DNA of 64,000 nt. Source: Oscillospiraceae bacterium (GTDB lineage: Bacteria; Bacillota; Clostridia; Oscillospirales; Oscillospiraceae). A program made the translations under genes and the position numbers. Under the pieces are notes generated by a model. That model saw only the letters and a list, made by a program, of their open reading frames with translations. It ran no database searches and was not told the origin of the DNA. Location of the stretch: positions 1 through 64,000 of the forward strand of contig SVLB01000008.1 in the NCBI GenBank assembly GCA_015068135.1. Reading direction: 5' to 3'. Positions 51,104 to 58,924 of this stretch are shown here, one piece after another; position 1 is the first letter of the stretch, and each line of letters begins with the position of its first letter.

Positions 51104-52837
51104 TTAGTTAACCAGGTCAGAGAACCAGCGACCGGCGACGGTCTCCTCGTAAATGTACTGAGAGTACTCAGTCCACTTGCTCAGACCCAGGGTCTCCAGC
51201 TGAGCCAGGTACTTGTCCCAGTCAGCATCGGAGTTGATGTCCATAGCGCCGGTAATGAAGTCGGAACGAGCCTTGGAAATGTAGGACTTGCAGTCGTCGC
51301 GCTCGTAGGGAACTTCGTCAATGAGCTCCTGAGACCAGATCAGCAGGGGGCAGATCTGCTCTTCGGGAGGATTGAAGTTGTCTCTCTGATAGTAGTAGCT
51401 GTCCAGCATATCGTTAAACAGCTTATACTTGTGCAGGTTGACCTCGGTCTCTTCCTCAGGAACAGACTGGTTGCCTTCGCCTTCGGCGTTCAGCAGGATG
51501 GTAGCGTCAACGTTTCTCCAGTTGTTGTTACCCATGGCGCCCCAGGTATCCTGGTACAGACGGATCTCAGCAGCGCGGTGCTCGCCAATAACGGACACAG
51601 AGCCCTCGGGAGCCCAATCCCAGTCCTTACCCTCTTCGCCGTAGCGCTGGATGATGGAGGACTCGCGGCTACTCATAACCATCAGCAGGTTCCAGACAGC
51701 ATCCATGTTACCACGCTCCACAGCGGACTTGGTAACGAAGGTGCAACGGGTGTTCTGGTCCTCGTTGATGATGGCATTGCCCCACAGAGGCAGAGCCTCG
51801 TAGGACAGCAGGCCCTCGTGAGCCTGGGTAAAGACCAGGGTGATGTGGCCGACGACCACACCGGCCAGCTGGACACCGCCCTCATCGGGGCAGACCATCT
51901 GGGTCAGGTCCTTGGAGTTAGCGGTCAGGGTCAGGGGGCTCATCAGGCCCTCGGAATACAGCTTGCGGATGTACTTCAGAGCCTCACGGTACTGATCGGT
52001 GGTGTGAGGCAGATACAGCTTGCCGTTTTCGTCAACATTGAAGTAAGCGGCAGTATCGCAGTAGATGAACATGTTGATCAGCCAGGACATGGTATCACCG
52101 GACAGGTTGCCGTTGGTACCGACCAGGGGCATCTCATCGGGCAGACCGTTGCCATTGGGGTCCTGCTCCTTGAAAGCCTTCAGTACGTTGTACAAAGACT
52201 CGGGGGAGTTGGGCATCTCCAAAGACAGAGCGTCCAGCCACTCACGGTTGATCCAAACCTGAGAGTCCATGATATCGATCAAAGACTCCTGGATCTCGGG
52301 GAAGGCGTAGATTCTGCCGGAGCCGTCGTTGGACAGCATACGGCGCCAGTTGTTATCCTGAGCCTCCTGGGGCAGAGCCTCGAAGCGCTCCCACCAGGGT
52401 GCAGCCTTGCCCTCTTTGTCGTCAAAGTAGGGACGCAGGTCGACCAGAACGCCGTCACGGCCGTAACGCTCGTAGACAGACTCGCCCAGGTTCATAGAGT
52501 ACAGCAGGTCGGGCAGGTCAATGTTACCGGCGACCATGGTGGACATCTGGGACTTGTAGTCGGTTGCAGAAGCTGCAAAGAACTGGAACTCCAGGTTGTA
52601 ACCGGTCTGCTCCTCCAGCCACTTGGTGTACACATTGTCGTAGTAATCGGTAACCAGAGCGCTCTTGGGCAGACCGATGGTGATGGTTACATCACTGGGG
52701 TCCTTGCTGGGGGTAGTCGCGCCGCCGGTAGCCTCAGTGGCGGCAGGCTTGTCAGTCTTCTTGTCGTCTCCGCCGCAGGCTGCGAACATGGAAGCGATCA
52801 TAGCCAGGCAAAGCAACAGTGCGAAAAGCTTTTTCAT
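51104..52837 (-). CDS. Extracellular solute-binding lipoprotein of the sugar ABC importer
   Basis: A 577-aa family 1-type binding protein, as large as LplA-type proteins that work with LplB/LplC permeases. A lipoprotein signal, FALLLCLAMIASMFAAC with cysteine near residue 20, anchors it outside the membrane, followed by a Gly/Thr/Lys linker. A D-rich segment DPNGNGLPDEMPLVG near residue 225 is the usual calcium-like loop of this family. AGGAGG precedes ATG 52837; the longer track start was rejected. Sugar specificity cannot be read, but the next unit encodes three ceramidase-like hydrolases. Confidence 0.93.
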   Translation of the reverse strand: MKKLFALLLCLAMIASMFAACGGDDKKTDKPAATEATGGATTPSKDPSDVTITIGLPKSALVTDYYDNVYTKWLEEQTGYNLEFQFFAASATDYKSQMSTMVAGNIDLPDLLYSMNLGESVYERYGRDGVLVDLRPYFDDKEGKAAPWWERFEALPQEAQDNNWRRMLSNDGSGRIYAFPEIQESLIDIMDSQVWINREWLDALSLEMPNSPESLYNVLKAFKEQDPNGNGLPDEMPLVGTNGNLSGDTMSWLINMFIYCDTAAYFNVDENGKLYLPHTTDQYREALKYIRKLYSEGLMSPLTLTANSKDLTQMVCPDEGGVQLAGVVVGHITLVFTQAHEGLLSYEALPLWGNAIINEDQNTRCTFVTKSAVERGNMDAVWNLLMVMSSRESSIIQRYGEEGKDWDWAPEGSVSVIGEHRAAEIRLYQDTWGAMGNNNWRNVDATILLNAEGEGNQSVPEEETEVNLHKYKLFNDMLDSYYYQRDNFNPPEEQICPLLIWSQELIDEVPYERDDCKSYISKARSDFITGAMDINSDADWDKYLAQLETLGLSKWTEYSQYIYEETVAGRWFSDLVN

Positions 52838-52968
52838 TTTTTTCCTCCTCAATAATTTTCCTATGTTTTGAGGTGATAGCACCTCTTACATACACATCCG
52901 AAGGTCTTCTCCGGGGGCAACTTCCGTCAAAAGGGTGCAGTGACCCCAGGTACTTTTGTTGCGAGTCT

Positions 52969-52997
52969 ATTTTACAATGTTTTCACTCGAAATACAA
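52969..52997 (-). promoter_or_regulatory. Promoter of the ABC importer operon
   Basis: TTGTAT, 17-nt spacer and TAAAAT on the minus strand, about 130 nt before the start codon. The remaining 52998-53170 stretch is AT-rich with no gene recognised. Confidence 0.55.
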
Positions 52998-53170
52998 CTC
53001 AGCAATAAACACAAAATCGCACTACCATTTTTTCGCAAATTGCACAAACACCGAGGGTGCATTTTATGGTCATTAAACAAATTACATTTTCGAAATGTGT
53101 AAATAATTACTTTTGGAATATTTTTTCTTCTGTTTTTAAATCCCACGGTAAAAAAAGCAAACAATACGGC

Positions 53171-53205
53171 AAAAACGCTGCCCGATTTCAGGCAGCGTTT
53201 TTTAA
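53171..53205 (-). terminator. Terminator of the MATE exporter gene
   Basis: AAAACGCTGCC pairs with GGCAGCGTTTT with T runs on both sides, 75 nt after the MATE stop codon. It may act in both directions. Confidence 0.8.
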
Positions 53206-53279
53206 GTGCAAAAGGCAAAGTGCTAAGTGCAAAGTGAGCGGTTAAAACACGTCGCGTCATTCATAGCGATATGTTTATC

Positions 53280-54677
53280 TCAAACCGGCCGCGGCAATCC
53301 GCATCCGGCTTCCTCTGTCTGCCGGAGCTTGCGGTTATCCTTTCGGCGGCAATAGAAGAAGTACCAGGACTGGACCGACAGACTCACCACCCAGGAAATG
53401 GGGTAGCAGACAAACAGGAAGTTAAAGGTCCGGTTCAGGGGGAAGATAAAGGCCACCCACATAAGCCGTGGGACACAAATACTCAGAAGATTAAACAGGG
53501 TCGGCAGCGACGAACGGCCCATGCCCCGCAAGCAGCCCAGGAAGATCTCCGAGGCGCCGTAAAGGATATAGCCCCAGGCGATCATGATCATCTTGACCCG
53601 TCCGGCATCGATCACCGCCGGGTTGTCGGTATACAGCGCCATGATCGGTCTGTGGAATACCGTGACCAATGCGGCCATCGCGCTGACCAGTCCCGCGCTG
53701 AGCAGAACCGACCGCACCACCAGCTTATCGATGCGCTTATAGAGTCTTGCGCCGTAGCACTGGCCGGTAAAGCTGATGCAGGCGGTATAAAAGGCTACCA
53801 GCACCTGATATACCAGAGTAGTAAGGTCCGCCGCCACGGTACTGCCCGACATGATGATCGGATCATTAAAGGAATTCACCGCCGACTGTACCGTCACATT
53901 GGAAATATTGAAGACGATGCCGTTAATGCCGCAGGGAACGCCAATGGAGACCATCTTCTTCACCTGGGCCTTGTGCAGCTTCAGCTCCTTAAAGGTAAGC
54001 TTATACTCATCGTTCTTGCGGAACAGGATGATCAGTGCCGTTGTCGCGGAAATATACTGGGCAGTAATGGTGGCAATGGCCACACCGGCTACATCCAGGT
54101 GGAACACCATCACCAGCACCAGGTTCAGGCTCACATTGACAAGTCCCGAAGCCGCCAGGATGTACATGGGTCTGCGGGTATCTCCATGGGCCCGTAAAAT
54201 GGCGGAGCTGAAATTGTACAGCAAGGATGCCGGAACGCCCAAAAAGTAAATGCGCATATACAGGGCAGAATCCCGGAGCACGCTTTCCGGGGTGTTCATC
54301 ATCCGCAGAACAGGCTTTGCGATGCATACACCCAAAATCATCAAAAACACGCCAAAGATCCCTGCCAGGATCAGAGAGCTATGCATCGCCTCCCGGAGCT
54401 CCTTCCCCTTCCGGGCGCCCCGCAGATTGGAGCAGACCACATTGGCACCGATGGCAACACCCACAAACAGATTCAGGATCAACGCAGTCGCCTGACCGGT
54501 GGAGCCTACCGCAGCCAAAGCGATCTCTCCGTTTTCAGCGAAGCGGCCTACCACGATCCGGTCCGTCATGGTATAAAAGTGCTGCAGCAGGTTGCTCAGG
54601 ATAATGGGTATGGTGAATACAATGAGTTTTTTCAGGATGGACCCCTTGGTGAAGTCCAGGGTACGTTTGGGTTTCAA
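53280..54677 (-). CDS. MATE family efflux transporter
   Basis: A 465-aa exporter with twelve hydrophobic segments in two homologous halves. Family stretches are IPIILSNLLQHFYTMTDRIVVG near residue 20, AAVGSTGQATALI, and INGIVFNISNVTVQSAVNSF at the start of the second half. MATE proteins export cationic drugs or metabolites using Na+ or H+ gradients. TTG 54677 lies 7 nt after AGGAG; the ATG in the track overlaps the ribosome site. A structured leader with its own terminator precedes it, so expression is probably ligand- or translation-controlled. The transported compound may be the ligand. Confidence 0.9.
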   Translation of the reverse strand: MKPKRTLDFTKGSILKKLIVFTIPIILSNLLQHFYTMTDRIVVGRFAENGEIALAAVGSTGQATALILNLFVGVAIGANVVCSNLRGARKGKELREAMHSSLILAGIFGVFLMILGVCIAKPVLRMMNTPESVLRDSALYMRIYFLGVPASLLYNFSSAILRAHGDTRRPMYILAASGLVNVSLNLVLVMVFHLDVAGVAIATITAQYISATTALIILFRKNDEYKLTFKELKLHKAQVKKMVSIGVPCGINGIVFNISNVTVQSAVNSFNDPIIMSGSTVAADLTTLVYQVLVAFYTACISFTGQCYGARLYKRIDKLVVRSVLLSAGLVSAMAALVTVFHRPIMALYTDNPAVIDAGRVKMIMIAWGYILYGASEIFLGCLRGMGRSSLPTLFNLLSICVPRLMWVAFIFPLNRTFNFLFVCYPISWVVSLSVQSWYFFYCRRKDNRKLRQTEEAGCGLPRPV

Positions 54678-54699
54678 AACGAATCTCCTTTCATGCATT

Positions 54700-54845
54700 A
54701 AAAAATCGCACGGAATCCTCCGCACTCAGGCAGCGGGTCCGATTCTTTCGGCTTCCCTTGCCTGCCGAACGACCCGTGGTATCAGGGAGCGTTTCCCGAC
54801 CACGGCTCTCGTCCGTATCTTAATGACACTACTTTCCCTCTTCCC
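54700..54845 (-). promoter_or_regulatory. Structured leader with terminator upstream of the MATE gene (candidate riboswitch)
   Basis: The ~145-nt leader folds into CCGTGGT...ACCACGG enclosing GGGA/TCCC (plus 54774-54805), then a TTCGGC/GCCGAA hairpin. It ends in a terminator, GTGCGGA/TCCGTGC followed by GATTTTTT (54700-54725), just before the ribosome site. CAGGCA and TGCCTG segments could form an alternative stem. I could not match it to a known class (not TPP, FMN, SAM, purine, c-di-GMP-I, guanidine-I or T-box by eye). Confidence 0.65.
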
Positions 54846-54850
54846 GACCC

Positions 54851-54878
54851 ATTATACCCACCTGTCCCAAAAAAGCAA
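54851..54878 (-). promoter_or_regulatory. Promoter of the MATE leader
   Basis: TTGCTT, 16-nt spacer and TATAAT on the minus strand; +1 would be near 54844. Confidence 0.75.
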
Positions 54879-54901
54879 GCCTTTTCGGTACATTTATATT
54901 T

Positions 54902-55573
54902 TTATTCCAGTTCAGACCGCAGTTTTTCAAGAGCCCGCTTCTCGATCCGGGACACATAGCTTCTGCTGATGCCCGTAGCCTTTGCCACCTCCCGCTGGCG
55001 GCAGGGCTTGCAGCCCCGCAGGCCGTAGCGCATACAGATCACCTGCCGTTCCTGCTCCGTAAGGACCGTATCCAAAGACCGGGCGATCTTTTGGAGCATC
55101 TGCCGATTGCTGACCTGCTCCAAAAGATCATCGTCGGAGCTGACCACATCCATCAGTTCCAGCGCGCTGCCGTCCCCACCGGTTTCGATGTAATCGGACA
55201 ACGATACATCCTGACTGGATTTCCGCTGAGCCCGAAAGTGCATCAGGATCTCATTTTCCACGCAACGGGCTGCATAGGTGGCAAGTCTTGCGCCTTTCGA
55301 GGCATCAAAGGTGGAGATCCCCTTGATCAGTCCGATGGTGCCGATGGAGATCAGATCCTCCTGGTCGGCACCGGTGGCATAGTACTTTTTCATAATGTGC
55401 GATACCAGCCGCAGATTGCGCTCGATGAGAATGTTCCTGGCCGCCAGGTCCCCCTGGGCCGCCAGTTGCAGATAGTGCTGTTCCTCTTCGGGACTCAAAG
55501 GCTGAGGAAAGCTTCCCGGAGACAGCTGCAGTGCGTACATAAGACCACCGAGCATCAGCCAAGTGGCGATCAT
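54902..55573 (-). CDS. sigK: Sporulation sigma factor SigK
   Basis: Late mother-cell sigma factor that directs coat and lysis genes, 223 aa. A short hydrophobic pro-region (IATWLMLGGLMYAL) is followed by region 2 (RNLRLVSHIMKKYY, EDLISIGTIGLIKGISTFD, KGARLATYAARCVENEIL) and region 4 (LTEQERQVICMRYGL, ISRSYVSRIEKRALEKL). The gene is continuous: there is no skin-type element splitting it as in Bacillus subtilis. ATG 55573 is 7 nt from GGGAGGTGA. It confirms that the host lineage can form endospores or recently could. Confidence 0.94.
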   Translation of the reverse strand: MIATWLMLGGLMYALQLSPGSFPQPLSPEEEQHYLQLAAQGDLAARNILIERNLRLVSHIMKKYYATGADQEDLISIGTIGLIKGISTFDASKGARLATYAARCVENEILMHFRAQRKSSQDVSLSDYIETGGDGSALELMDVVSSDDDLLEQVSNRQMLQKIARSLDTVLTEQERQVICMRYGLRGCKPCRQREVAKATGISRSYVSRIEKRALEKLRSELE

Positions 55574-55626
55574 ACGCGTCACCTCCCAAAAAAGCCTATT
55601 CTCCACAGCAAGTCCAGATTCCGAAA

Positions 55627-55657
55627 ATAAAAAACCAGGTGCAGCGCACCTGGTTTC
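55627..55657 (-). terminator. Terminator of the small lipoprotein gene
   Basis: AAACCAGGTGC pairs with GCACCTGGTTT, followed by TTTATTTT on the minus strand, 18 nt after the stop codon. Confidence 0.8.
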
Positions 55658-55674
55658 TCATATATTATATTATA

Positions 55675-55848
55675 TTAGCCGAAAGCGCCGAAGGCCTCGC
55701 TCCAGCAGTCGTCGCAGATCTCCTGACCCAGCAGCTCGTGCTTCTCACCGCTGGACTTCTCGCCGCAAGCGCTGCAGGTAAAGCCGCAGCCGGTAAACAG
55801 GGTCGCAACCAAGGTCAGCAAAGTGATCGCCGCAATAATCTTCTTCAT
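55675..55848 (-). CDS. Small Cys-rich lipoprotein (57 aa), not in the ORF track
   Basis: An ATG at 55848, 8 nt after AAGGAG, opens a 57-codon frame ending in TAA at 55675. The product starts MKKIIAAITLLTLVATLFTGC, a lipoprotein signal with lipobox LFTGC. The remaining ~36 residues hold two CxxC pairs, CSAC and CDDC, spaced like a small zinc ribbon. A strong terminator follows immediately, which supports a real gene. I recognise no family; the likely product is a surface-exposed, metal-binding peptide. Confidence 0.72.
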   Translation of the reverse strand: MKKIIAAITLLTLVATLFTGCGFTCSACGEKSSGEKHELLGQEICDDCWSEAFGAFG

Positions 55849-56137
55849 AATATCGAACTCCTTACATATGTAATATACTTGGCAACCTTTTCATACCTAT
55901 AAAAATATGTCTAAATTGTTACCAAACTATCTTCATGATAACTGTATTGATGTTAAAAGTCAAGCACAATTTACTGCTGGGCAGAGAATACGCCGTGCTC
56001 CTTGCCCCATTGCTATGAATCTTTCCTGAAAGTTTCGTACATAACAGGGTGTTTACACATGCCGATAGCAAGGATCCTTTCTTCCAAAGGCTGCTTCCAT
56101 CCGCCGCGGTGCTTACTATGTTTCTGCGTTGCATGGT
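55849..56137. other. Intergenic stretch without recognised gene
   Basis: 289 bp between the small lipoprotein and the M20 gene. The 71-aa ORF on the minus strand at 55919 has low-complexity composition and no ribosome site, and I do not accept it. A promoter for the lipoprotein is probable (TATATT before the ribosome site) but its -35 is weak. Confidence 0.5.
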
Positions 56138-57289
56138 TTATATCTCCTTTTGGAAACTCATAACATAGGCGCAAAATGCCTGTATGGCTGCTTTCATACC
56201 TTCCTCATCCATACAAAAATCATTTCTGTGGGCAAGTGCTGTACAGCCGAGCTTCTCGTTTCTTGTGCCAAAGCGGAAGATCATACCGGAAGCCTTTGTC
56301 AGATACCAGCCAAAGTCCTCCGAACTCATTCTCTGGGGCATAGGCTGCAGGTTTAGGCCCGCGTTTTTTGCGGTTTGCACAAAGGCATCCACGATCGCAG
56401 GATCGTTATAAACCGCCCCCGTACTCATATTCCATACAATTTCTACACTGCCGCCGTACCTGGCGGCGATTTCATTACAGATGGAACGAACATTTTTTTC
56501 TATTCGTTTTGCAAAGGCAGTATCATAAAAGCGGAAAGAAATATCCATCTCACATAGATCCGCGATCACATTATGGACATGCCCGCCCTGAAAACGGCCC
56601 ACCGACCAAATGTACTTGGTCTGTCCGGCTTCCTGGTGGAGCATGGCCTTCATGTTTTCATAAGCCTCTACTGCCATCGCAACAGCATCGATGCCCAGTG
56701 CCGGCATTGCGGCATGGGAGGTACGCCCCTTAAAGCGTATGGTGGCAGGAATACACGCTGCCATATAATCGCCACAGCAGATCCCTATGTTACCGGTTTG
56801 CATTGCATTCTCACAATGGGTGCAGATGATATGGTCAACGCCATCCATAACGCCCTTATCGACCATCATTTTTGCGCCGCTGACGGCCCCCTCCTCGCTG
56901 GGCTGGAAAATCAGCCTTACTCTGCAGGTAAGCGCCTTTTCTCTTTCTTTTAAGTATTTTGCAACTGCCAATAATACTGCGATATGGGAATCGTGTCCGC
57001 AAGCATGCATTTGACCGGGGATCTTTGACTTGTAAGGCAGGTCTGTTTTTTCCTCCACCGGGAGGGCATCCATATCCGCTCGGAGCGCGATGAGCTTTTC
57101 GCCCTGTCCCAGCTCCGCAACCACACTGCCTTTGCCATAGGCATAGGTGTATTCGATGCCCAGCTTGCAAAGCTCGTCTGATACCAGCTTCACAGTACGC
57201 ACCAGATCGAATCCCACCTCCGGATATTGATGCAGTTCTCGCCGCAGTCCAACAGCATATTCATACAGTTCGCCGATCATGTCCTTCAT
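56138..57289 (-). CDS. M20 family amidohydrolase/peptidase
   Basis: A 383-aa cytoplasmic M20D-type amidohydrolase, a group that removes acyl groups from amino acids or splits small amides. The metal-binding motif is MHACGHDSHIA near residue 94, with the general base in IFQPSEEGAVSGA near 130. THCENAM and RTSHAAMPALGIDAV follow, the latter at the lid domain junction, and MSSEDFGWYL near 325 supplies a C-terminal ligand. Its ATG overlaps the stop of the Lrp remnant (ATGA), so it was once the second gene of a regulator-enzyme pair. It looks intact. Confidence 0.92.
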   Translation of the reverse strand: MKDMIGELYEYAVGLRRELHQYPEVGFDLVRTVKLVSDELCKLGIEYTYAYGKGSVVAELGQGEKLIALRADMDALPVEEKTDLPYKSKIPGQMHACGHDSHIAVLLAVAKYLKEREKALTCRVRLIFQPSEEGAVSGAKMMVDKGVMDGVDHIICTHCENAMQTGNIGICCGDYMAACIPATIRFKGRTSHAAMPALGIDAVAMAVEAYENMKAMLHQEAGQTKYIWSVGRFQGGHVHNVIADLCEMDISFRFYDTAFAKRIEKNVRSICNEIAARYGGSVEIVWNMSTGAVYNDPAIVDAFVQTAKNAGLNLQPMPQRMSSEDFGWYLTKASGMIFRFGTRNEKLGCTALAHRNDFCMDEEGMKAAIQAFCAYVMSFQKEI

Positions 57290-57606
57290 ACCTCCTCGGT
57301 CATATCCGGTAATACCGTAGGCAGAAACTTATGCTCCATCAAAGAAATCATCGTATGGCTTTTCATGACCCCTTTGTTGTTTTTAATACACAGGATCTTC
57401 TCCTCCAGGGATTCGATATCCTTCGCACAGATTTTCAGTATATAATCGTACTCTCCCGTGATCGCGTAACACTCCAGCACATCCGGCTCTTTTTGGGCAT
57501 ATTCCAGCAGTGAAGCAATGCTGTCGCCATACTGCATAACAACAAAAACGAAGGCGGTGACTGTTTTATTCAGTTTCTTTGCATTGGTTACAACAGCCCG
57601 CAGATT
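57286..57606 (-). pseudogene. Lrp/AsnC regulator remnant: ligand-binding (RAM) domain only
   Basis: The track gives 83 aa from ATG 57537, but the frame is open to 57606 and reads NLRAVV...KTVTAFVFVVMQYGD, the normal junction into an Lrp ligand-binding domain. CYAITGEYDYILKICAKDIESLEE is typical of the domain. The N-terminal helix-turn-helix is missing, and the open frame starts right after the stop of a MATE remnant without ATG, GTG or TTG before 57537. A deletion that removed the Lrp 5' end and the MATE 3'-flank is the simplest explanation. Confidence 0.65.
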
Positions 57607-57779
57607 TTAGGATCCGCCTTTCAGGTATTTTTTTCGGTAGTAAAAATAGGGCAAAAATACACACAGCATCGCACCCAGCCAGGAGGCAGGCTCCGCGATA
57701 AACAGCGCATCGGTCCCGATCCAGCGGATCACAAGCTGGGACATCAAGACCCTTGCGGCAAATATTGTCAAACATACCC
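57607..57779 (-). pseudogene. C-terminal remnant of a second MATE-type transporter
   Basis: About 55 codons ending RKKYLKGGS and a TAA stop read like a MATE C terminus: VIRWIGTDALFIAEPASWLG followed by CVFLPYFYYRKK. The 5' part is gone: the frame meets the GTAGGG palindrome A6 at 57780 and no MATE-like sequence is seen beyond it. The apparent ATG of the track ORF lies inside the palindrome. Confidence 0.6.
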
Positions 57780-57853
57780 GTAGGGACACCCCTCCCGGGG
57801 TGTCCGCAAATACCGCAATATGACAACGGACACCCGGGGACGGGTGTCCCTAC
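57780..57853. repeat. GTAGGG...CCCTAC palindromic repeat (copy A6)
   Basis: GTAGGGACACCCCTCCCGGG and ACACCCGGGGACGGGTGTCC sit at the ends, which are complementary to each other, and each half folds by itself. It borders the MATE remnant, so this copy is closely tied to a gene break. The 135 nt from here to the ParE gene hold only a short open frame with no recognisable product. Confidence 0.75.
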
Positions 57854-57988
57854 GCTTATGCTGCGCCGACCCGGTTCCCTGTTGCGGTGCCCGATAAAAT
57901 CTTCGGGCCTACGCCTGTCCTCTTTTCCGCAATCAAACCGTATTCTGCTTGCCCAACAGGGCGATATAATCTCACAATGCAAAACCGC

Positions 57989-58294
57989 TTATTTCAACAG
58001 CCACTGATAGTCCTGCCTGCAATCCACGATCCAGTCAACATAGACGGTATCGTCCTTGATCTGATACAGAACAAGATACCAATTCTCCACATACAGCTTG
58101 TGGTACTTGTTTGCGGGGATATAGTTTTCGTGAAAGAAAGGATACCGCTGCGGCATATCCTGCAAAGAACGCATTTCTTCTACCAATCTGCTCTTCAGTT
58201 TCGTGGCAGCCGGTTTATTGACTTGTGCCAAAAAGCGGATATGCATACCGAGCATTTCCTTGGCTCGGTCAGAGATAATAACCTTATATTGCAT
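57989..58294 (-). CDS. ParE/RelE-type toxin
   Basis: A 101-aa toxin of the type II ParE/RelE superfamily. IISDRAKEMLGMHIRFLAQ at the start, RLVEEMRSLQDMPQRYPFF in the middle and VDWIVDCRQDYQWLL at the end match the fold's helix-strand order. Members inhibit DNA gyrase (ParE) or cleave mRNA on the ribosome (RelE); the ending suggests ParE-like, but this is not certain. The ATG follows GAGGG by 6 nt and lies 3 nt after the antitoxin gene. Confidence 0.85.
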   Translation of the reverse strand: MQYKVIISDRAKEMLGMHIRFLAQVNKPAATKLKSRLVEEMRSLQDMPQRYPFFHENYIPANKYHKLYVENWYLVLYQIKDDTVYVDWIVDCRQDYQWLLK

Positions 58295-58297
58295 CTA

Positions 58298-58564
58298 TTA
58301 TCCCTCGTTCAAAATACCGTCAAGAAAGCTATCCAGTTCGTCAACGGTGCAACCCTTGCGGCCCATAGCGCGGTCTTCTTCCACAGCAAGGAGATTTTCC
58401 CGCAACTGGAGCATCTTCTCCCGGCGGGTGAAGCTTTCGATATCCATGATCACCAAATCACCCTCGCCATTTTTGGTGAGATAGACCGGGCTTTGGGTTT
58501 TACGGCACAGTTCTGCAATTTCATTATAATTCTGTCGAATGGCAGCAGAGGGGCGAATGTTCAT
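58298..58564 (-). CDS. Phd/YefM-type antitoxin
   Basis: An 88-aa antitoxin with the Phd/YefM N-terminal DNA-binding fold: RPSAAIRQNYNEIAELCRKT followed by PVYLTKNGEGDLVIMDIESF. Its acidic, helical C-terminal half (about 50-88) should wrap the toxin. It is the first gene of the two-gene module and is expected to repress the promoter at its 5' end, where an inverted repeat is present. GGAGG lies 8 nt before the ATG. Confidence 0.9.
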   Translation of the reverse strand: MNIRPSAAIRQNYNEIAELCRKTQSPVYLTKNGEGDLVIMDIESFTRREKMLQLRENLLAVEEDRAMGRKGCTVDELDSFLDGILNEG

Positions 58565-58579
58565 AGCATTTCCTCCAGA

Positions 58580-58626
58580 TAGTCAAATTCTAATCTTATT
58601 ATATGCAAATTTGACTACTGTGTCAA
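58580..58626 (-). promoter_or_regulatory. Promoter and inverted-repeat operator of the toxin-antitoxin module
   Basis: TTGACA, 17-nt spacer and TATAAT on the minus strand. TAGTCAAATT (spacer) and AATTTGACTA (after the -10 box) are perfect inverted repeats 18 nt apart that bracket the -10, as expected for an autoregulatory antitoxin site. Confidence 0.8.
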
Positions 58627-58654
58627 TACGAAAATGGACGGATTTCTCCGTCCA

Positions 58655-58744
58655 TTATGCTGCAGCATCCAGCATGTTTTCAATGAAGATTCCGTAACCC
58701 GTTGTGGGATCGTTGACCAGGACATGGGTGTACAGATGATGCCC
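58655..58744 (-). pseudogene. C-terminal gene tail, copy 1 (GYGIFIENMLDAA)
   Basis: A frame closing HVLVNDPTTGYGIFIENMLD-AAA and stop. It matches tail 3 at 59844 almost exactly in protein but differs in DNA at many third positions, so the copies are old. Upstream of it lies repeat C3, and no body of the gene is present. I do not recognise the full protein. Confidence 0.55.
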
Positions 58745-58749
58745 ACCCA

Positions 58750-58869
58750 AGGCCCCCTCTGACGAGGGGGCTGTCAGCCGAACAGGCTGACTGGGGGAGA
58801 GAAATTCTATCCCATTTTCTCTCCCTCCGTCTGCCCTTCGGGCAGCCACCTCCCTCATCAGAGGGAGGC
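58750..58869. repeat. CCTCCCTCTGACGAGGGAGG-type stem-loop repeat (copy C3)
   Basis: CCCCCTCTGACGAGGGGG at one end and CCTCCCTCATCAGAGGGAGG at the other, with TCAGCCGAACAGGCTGA, GGGGGAGAGAAA/TTTCTCTCCC and GCCCTTCGGGC inside. It sits between gene tails 1 and 2. Confidence 0.75.
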
Positions 58870-58870
58870 T

Positions 58871-58921
58871 TTAGCCAGCAGCTTCCAACATGTTCTCAAT
58901 GAATATTCCGTATCCAGTTTT
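58871..58921 (-). pseudogene. C-terminal gene tail, copy 2 (TGYGIFIENMLEAA)
   Basis: A 16-residue tail, KTGYGIFIENMLEAAG, followed by TAA. It begins only a few bases after the stop of the immunity-like gene, so the gene body was lost or replaced. It is the shortest and most diverged of three copies. Confidence 0.5.
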
Positions 58922-58924
58922 TGG

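Noticed and set aside
55919-56134. 71-aa minus-strand ORF upstream of sigK region
   Set aside because: No ribosome site, mixed low-complexity composition, no motif.
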